NCBI GenBank assembly: GCA_028289425.1
Contig: JANQPL010000010.1
Location: 1-64,000 of the forward strand
Length of the DNA stretch: 64,000 nucleotides
Direction of reading: 5' to 3'
Source: Alphaproteobacteria bacterium
Lineage (GTDB): Bacteria; Pseudomonadota; Alphaproteobacteria; JANQMY01
The position numbers and the translations under genes were made by a program. The notes below the pieces were generated by a model, which made no database searches, had not been told where the DNA came from, and saw nothing but the letters and a program-made list of their open reading frames with translations. Positions 61,128 to 64,000 of the stretch are shown piece by piece (the first letter of the stretch is position 1; each line of letters opens with the position of its first letter).

Positions 61128-61874
61128 TCAAACGTGCTGGCCGCCATTGATGTGGATTTCGGCGCCGGTGACGTAACTTGACTGATCTGTACACAGATAA
61201 TAGATCGTTTTCGCCACTTCCTCAGGCGCGCCCAGCCGGCGCATAGGGATTTCCTGCACGAGCTGATCGGTGCCCGGCGACAATATGGCGGTGTCGATTT
61301 CGCCCGGCGCGATGGCGTTCACGCGAACGCCCAAGGGTCCGAAATCGGACGCCATTTCCCGCGTTAATGCCGCAAGAGCCGCTTTCGACGTGGCGTAAGC
61401 TGCGCCGGCAAACGGATGCACCCGGCTGCCCGCGATGGACGTTACATTGACCACTGAGCCTGCAGCTGCCTGCAGCTCTTCCACCAGGCCCTTGGCCAGC
61501 ATGACGGGCGCAAAGAAATTGACCTGAAACACTTGCTGCCACAAATCCGCATCCGTCGAAATGGCGCCCAACCGTCCGCCCTTGTCGTCTTTCGGCGATA
61601 TGGCGGCGTTGTTGACCAGAGCTTCCAACCGGCCGCCGGCCAAACGTCCACGAATATCTTGGATCGCAGACGTCAGATTTTCCGGACTAGACAGGTCCAC
61701 TTGAACGTGGTCTTCCGGCCCCGCCTCCCACGGGCAATCTTCGGGAAAGGCCTGCCGCGAGCATGTAATAACGCGCCATCCGGCACTTGAGAACCGTTTG
61801 ACGGTGGCGTGTCCGATCCCGCGGCTTGCGCCGGTGAGGATAAGGGTACGCCTTTCCTGATTGTTCGTATTCAT
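61128..61874 (-). CDS. Short-chain dehydrogenase/reductase
   Basis: 248 residues, NAD(P)-dependent. The dinucleotide motif TGASRGIG is near the start, LVNNAA follows, and the catalytic YATSK motif comes with Ser in VTSIAGSR. The C-terminal end is YYLCTDQSSYVTGAEIHINGGQ, typical of FabG-like classical SDRs. It reduces a 3-oxoacyl or other ketone/alcohol substrate. ATG 61874 is used with GGTAGGTG in front; the track's GTG is three bases earlier. Convergent with the aminotransferase. Confidence 0.94.
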   Translation of the reverse strand: MNTNNQERRTLILTGASRGIGHATVKRFSSAGWRVITCSRQAFPEDCPWEAGPEDHVQVDLSSPENLTSAIQDIRGRLAGGRLEALVNNAAISPKDDKGGRLGAISTDADLWQQVFQVNFFAPVMLAKGLVEELQAAAGSVVNVTSIAGSRVHPFAGAAYATSKAALAALTREMASDFGPLGVRVNAIAPGEIDTAILSPGTDQLVQEIPMRRLGAPEEVAKTIYYLCTDQSSYVTGAEIHINGGQHV

Positions 61875-61986
61875 CACCTACCGTGCCTGGTGTCGAAAGC
61901 CGGCATTTACCCTGAGGTCCTTTGCGCCTGCGCTTTCTGGGATTATGTTTAACCTATAATAAGAGTGAGGTCAGCGGTTTAAATCC

Positions 61987-63414
61987 ATGCATGGCGCACC
62001 GGTACATAGCGAATACGATCTAACCGCCATCGCGCTGGTTACCAGCATTGCCCTCATTTTTGGCCTGCTTCTCAATCAGGTCCGCCAGCCCGCCATTGTC
62101 GGATATATTCTGGCAGGCGCCGCCTTGGGCCCAACGGGCTTCGGTTTGGTGAGCAACAGCGAGGCCGTGAGCATTTTAGCCGAACTGGGCGTGCTCATGC
62201 TGCTGTTTCTGATCGGCATGGAGCTCAATCTCAAATCGTTTCGGGGCGTCTACCAAAAAGCGCTGATGACAGCGGTGCTTCAGGTGCTGATTGCGCTGGC
62301 CTTCATGATGCTGGCGTCACTTGTGCTTGGCTTCTCCACCACTACCGCGACCGTGCTCGGTTTTCTGATCGCCCTGTCGAGCACGGCCGTGGCCATTAAG
62401 ATGCTCGAAGACGTCGACGAGCAACAGACGGATGTGGGGCGCCTTACCCTTGGCATATTGATCGTGCAAGACCTGGCGGTCGTGCCGATGCTTCTGATCA
62501 CCAATTCGCTGGGCACGGCCGAGATCCCGCTCTACAGGATTGTGCTGCAAGTGCTTGTGGCATCGGCGTTCCTGGCCGGTTTTACGATTTTCCTGTCCCG
62601 CGGCTCCGGCGTGAAGATACCGTTTGCCCGTGCACTGACGAGAAATGCCGACATGGCCACATTGGCCGTCATGGCTTTTTGTTTTTCGGCAGCCACGATT
62701 TCCGGCTTGATGCTGTCATCACCCGCATTGGGGGCGTTTCTGGCCGGCATGCTGATCGGGAACTCCAGCCTGCGTAAGCTTGCAGTTCAAACGGCGATCC
62801 CCGTGCAGAGCATCTTGCTGGTGATTTTCTTCTTGTCGATCGGCCTGCTCATCGACCTTCAATATCTTTGGGAAAATGTGTGGACGGTTTTGGCGCTCTT
62901 GTTCGTCGTCACCATACTGAAGACTTCGATGAATCTGGGTATTCTTCATTTACTGGGCGAAAGCTGGGAGAACGCTTTCAAGACAAGCCTGTTCCTGGGT
63001 CAGGTCGGAGAGTTTTCGTTTGTGCTGGCGGCGGCGGCCCTATCGGCCGGCGCCTTAGGGGGCGAGGGATACCGGCTGGCGATTGCCGTGATCGCACTTA
63101 GCCTCATGACCAGCCCTCTTTGGTACCTAACGGCCCATCGGTTCCATGACATGACAATCTCCGGCTACCACAACGCCCGCTCCGCTCTCAATTCGATGTA
63201 CAAGGAGGAAATCGACGCGGTAGGGATCGCAGCGCGGTTTGGCAAAGACAGCCTGAAAACGGCAGTCACGACCGCCAAATCGGCATCTCAATACATCCGA
63301 AAGCGGACGAATGGTGCGGATTTGAAAGGCGAAACCCCGCGTGAACCGTCACTCGATCCGCAAGAGGGTTCGCCAACTCAAGACCGCGCCAAATCGGACG
63401 GGGGATCTTCGTGA
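61987..63414 (+). CDS. CPA2-type cation:proton antiporter (KefB/YbaL-like, without TrkA-N)
   Basis: 475 residues with about 12 hydrophobic segments. FGLLLNQVRQPAIVGYILAGAALGP, MLLFLIGMELNLKSF and SSTAVAIKMLEDVDEQQTDVGRLTLGILIVQDLAVVPM (the QD motif of CPA2) are clear. The C-terminus is short and soluble and lacks the NAD-binding TrkA-N domain of Kef. It exchanges K+ or Na+ for protons. Its 3' end overlaps the convergent cation-efflux gene by 37 bases. Confidence 0.94.
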   Translation: MHGAPVHSEYDLTAIALVTSIALIFGLLLNQVRQPAIVGYILAGAALGPTGFGLVSNSEAVSILAELGVLMLLFLIGMELNLKSFRGVYQKALMTAVLQVLIALAFMMLASLVLGFSTTTATVLGFLIALSSTAVAIKMLEDVDEQQTDVGRLTLGILIVQDLAVVPMLLITNSLGTAEIPLYRIVLQVLVASAFLAGFTIFLSRGSGVKIPFARALTRNADMATLAVMAFCFSAATISGLMLSSPALGAFLAGMLIGNSSLRKLAVQTAIPVQSILLVIFFLSIGLLIDLQYLWENVWTVLALLFVVTILKTSMNLGILHLLGESWENAFKTSLFLGQVGEFSFVLAAAALSAGALGGEGYRLAIAVIALSLMTSPLWYLTAHRFHDMTISGYHNARSALNSMYKEEIDAVGIAARFGKDSLKTAVTTAKSASQYIRKRTNGADLKGETPREPSLDPQEGSPTQDRAKSDGGSS

Positions 63415-64000
63415 CCCGCCGGGTCCTGATGGATGAGGATTTCAGCATCGGGAAACGCGTCTTGAATACGGCGCTCCACCTCGTCGGATATTTCGTGTGC
63501 GGCAAGCAATGAGATGTCCGGATCCAATTCCAGATGCATTTGAATGAACATTTGAAGGCCCGACGCCCGCGTGCGCAAATCGTGCATGTCAAGCACACCG
63601 GCATGCTCAAGCGCGATCTTCCGAATCTTCTCTCTGTCCGCATCAGGCAATTCACGATCCATAAGCTGATCGTAAGCGCCTCGAAATATCGCGATGGCCG
63701 ACCATAGAATGTAGAAAGCAATGGCGATGCCAAAGATCGGGTCCACCAATCCCCAACCGAGCTGGCTCGACAGAATGAGAGCAGCAATCACGCTCACATT
63801 CATAAACAAGTCGCCCCGGTAGTGGAGAGAGTCGGCGCTAATGGCCAGCGACCCTGTCTGACGCACCACATAGCGCTGAAATAACACCAGCGCTAAGGTG
63901 ATGATGGTCGACGCGATAATGACGCCAATCGCAAAGGCGCCGGCTTCGACGGCAACGGGACGCCACAATCTGGACACGGACTCAAAGAGCAAAATCGCGG
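63378..64000 (-). CDS. Cation diffusion facilitator family efflux protein (partial)
   Basis: The 3' part is visible; the start lies beyond the window. ISADSLHYRGDLFMNVSVIAAL is the TM5-type HxxxD metal site of FieF/CDF exporters, and GLVDPIFGIAIAFYILWSA TM6. The soluble C-terminal domain VLDMHDLRTRASGLQMFIQMHLELDPDISLLAAHEISDEVERRI carries the metal-binding histidines that dimerise FieF. It exports Zn2+, Fe2+ or similar ions. It ends 37 bases inside the antiporter gene. Confidence 0.92.
   Translation of the reverse strand, partial: AILLFESVSRLWRPVAVEAGAFAIGVIIASTIITLALVLFQRYVVRQTGSLAISADSLHYRGDLFMNVSVIAALILSSQLGWGLVDPIFGIAIAFYILWSAIAIFRGAYDQLMDRELPDADREKIRKIALEHAGVLDMHDLRTRASGLQMFIQMHLELDPDISLLAAHEISDEVERRIQDAFPDAEILIHQDPAGHEDPPSDLARS

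Overview
The window looks like chromosomal DNA of a free-living alphaproteobacterium. The evidence is the family content (MucR/Ros regulator, DUF2336, PAS_5-type, DUF1499, DUF2189 and DUF898 proteins, a CYP153-like P450) and intergenic palindromes of the type common in Rhizobiales-like genomes. I cannot place the genus; a hydrocarbon- or lipid-using, Parvibaculum-like organism is a guess. I see no rRNA operon, CRISPR array, transposase or phage module. There are two tRNA genes (Pro-CGG and Gln-TTG).

Layout. 1-1.2 kb: 5' part of a TonB-dependent siderophore receptor with a Fur-box-like site upstream. 1.7-9.7 kb, all on the minus strand: an exported protein, a PAS_5-type protein, MucR, a CPBP protease, a ParA ATPase with a ribbon-helix-helix partner, and DUF2336. 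9.8-15.2 kb: small exported proteins, a CPA1 antiporter with a cyclic-nucleotide-binding domain, an MFS exporter and a HemG-like flavodoxin. 15.4-18.6 kb: a parDE-like toxin-antitoxin pair, then an AT-rich islet of two orphan ORFs flanked by a duplicated 3' end of a VOC-family gene. This is the strangest part of the window. 18.6-24.4 kb: enoyl-CoA hydratase, acyl-CoA synthetase, MaoC hydratase, MsrB and an S9A oligopeptidase. 24.4-25.4 kb: a membrane-anchored PD-(D/E)XK-like nuclease with a small membrane partner. 25.6-27.9 kb: P450, [2Fe-2S] ferredoxin and TetR regulator behind a double inverted-repeat operator.

28-41 kb: an exported protein with a TonB-like C-terminus, an O-methyltransferase, tRNA-Pro, an SMP-30-like protein, DUF2189, RNase T2 next to a Na/Pi cotransporter, a D-aminoacylase-type amidohydrolase and a 2OG-Fe(II) oxygenase. 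41.2-43.1 kb: dense palindromic repeats, tRNA-Gln and a TraB/GumN protein. 43-64 kb: MDR oxidoreductase, membrane-fused patatin, DMT exporter, TauD dioxygenase, a Spinster-like MFS overlapping a sphingosine-1-phosphate-lyase-like PLP enzyme, GST, metallo-hydrolase, DUF898, HD phosphohydrolase, DUF1499, a second acyl-CoA synthetase, a class III aminotransferase, SDR, a CPA2 antiporter and a cation-diffusion facilitator running off the end.

How it fits together. P450 plus ferredoxin, two acyl-CoA synthetases, crotonase, MaoC, SDR and MDR enzymes suggest oxidation of aliphatic or fatty substrates. Three ion exporters and several drug/metabolite transporters handle homeostasis. At least four families of dispersed palindromes decorate the intergenic gaps. 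Start codons were moved from the ORF-track maximum whenever a Shine-Dalgarno sequence, signal peptide or family start favoured another codon. No homology search was run; family names come from motif recognition.
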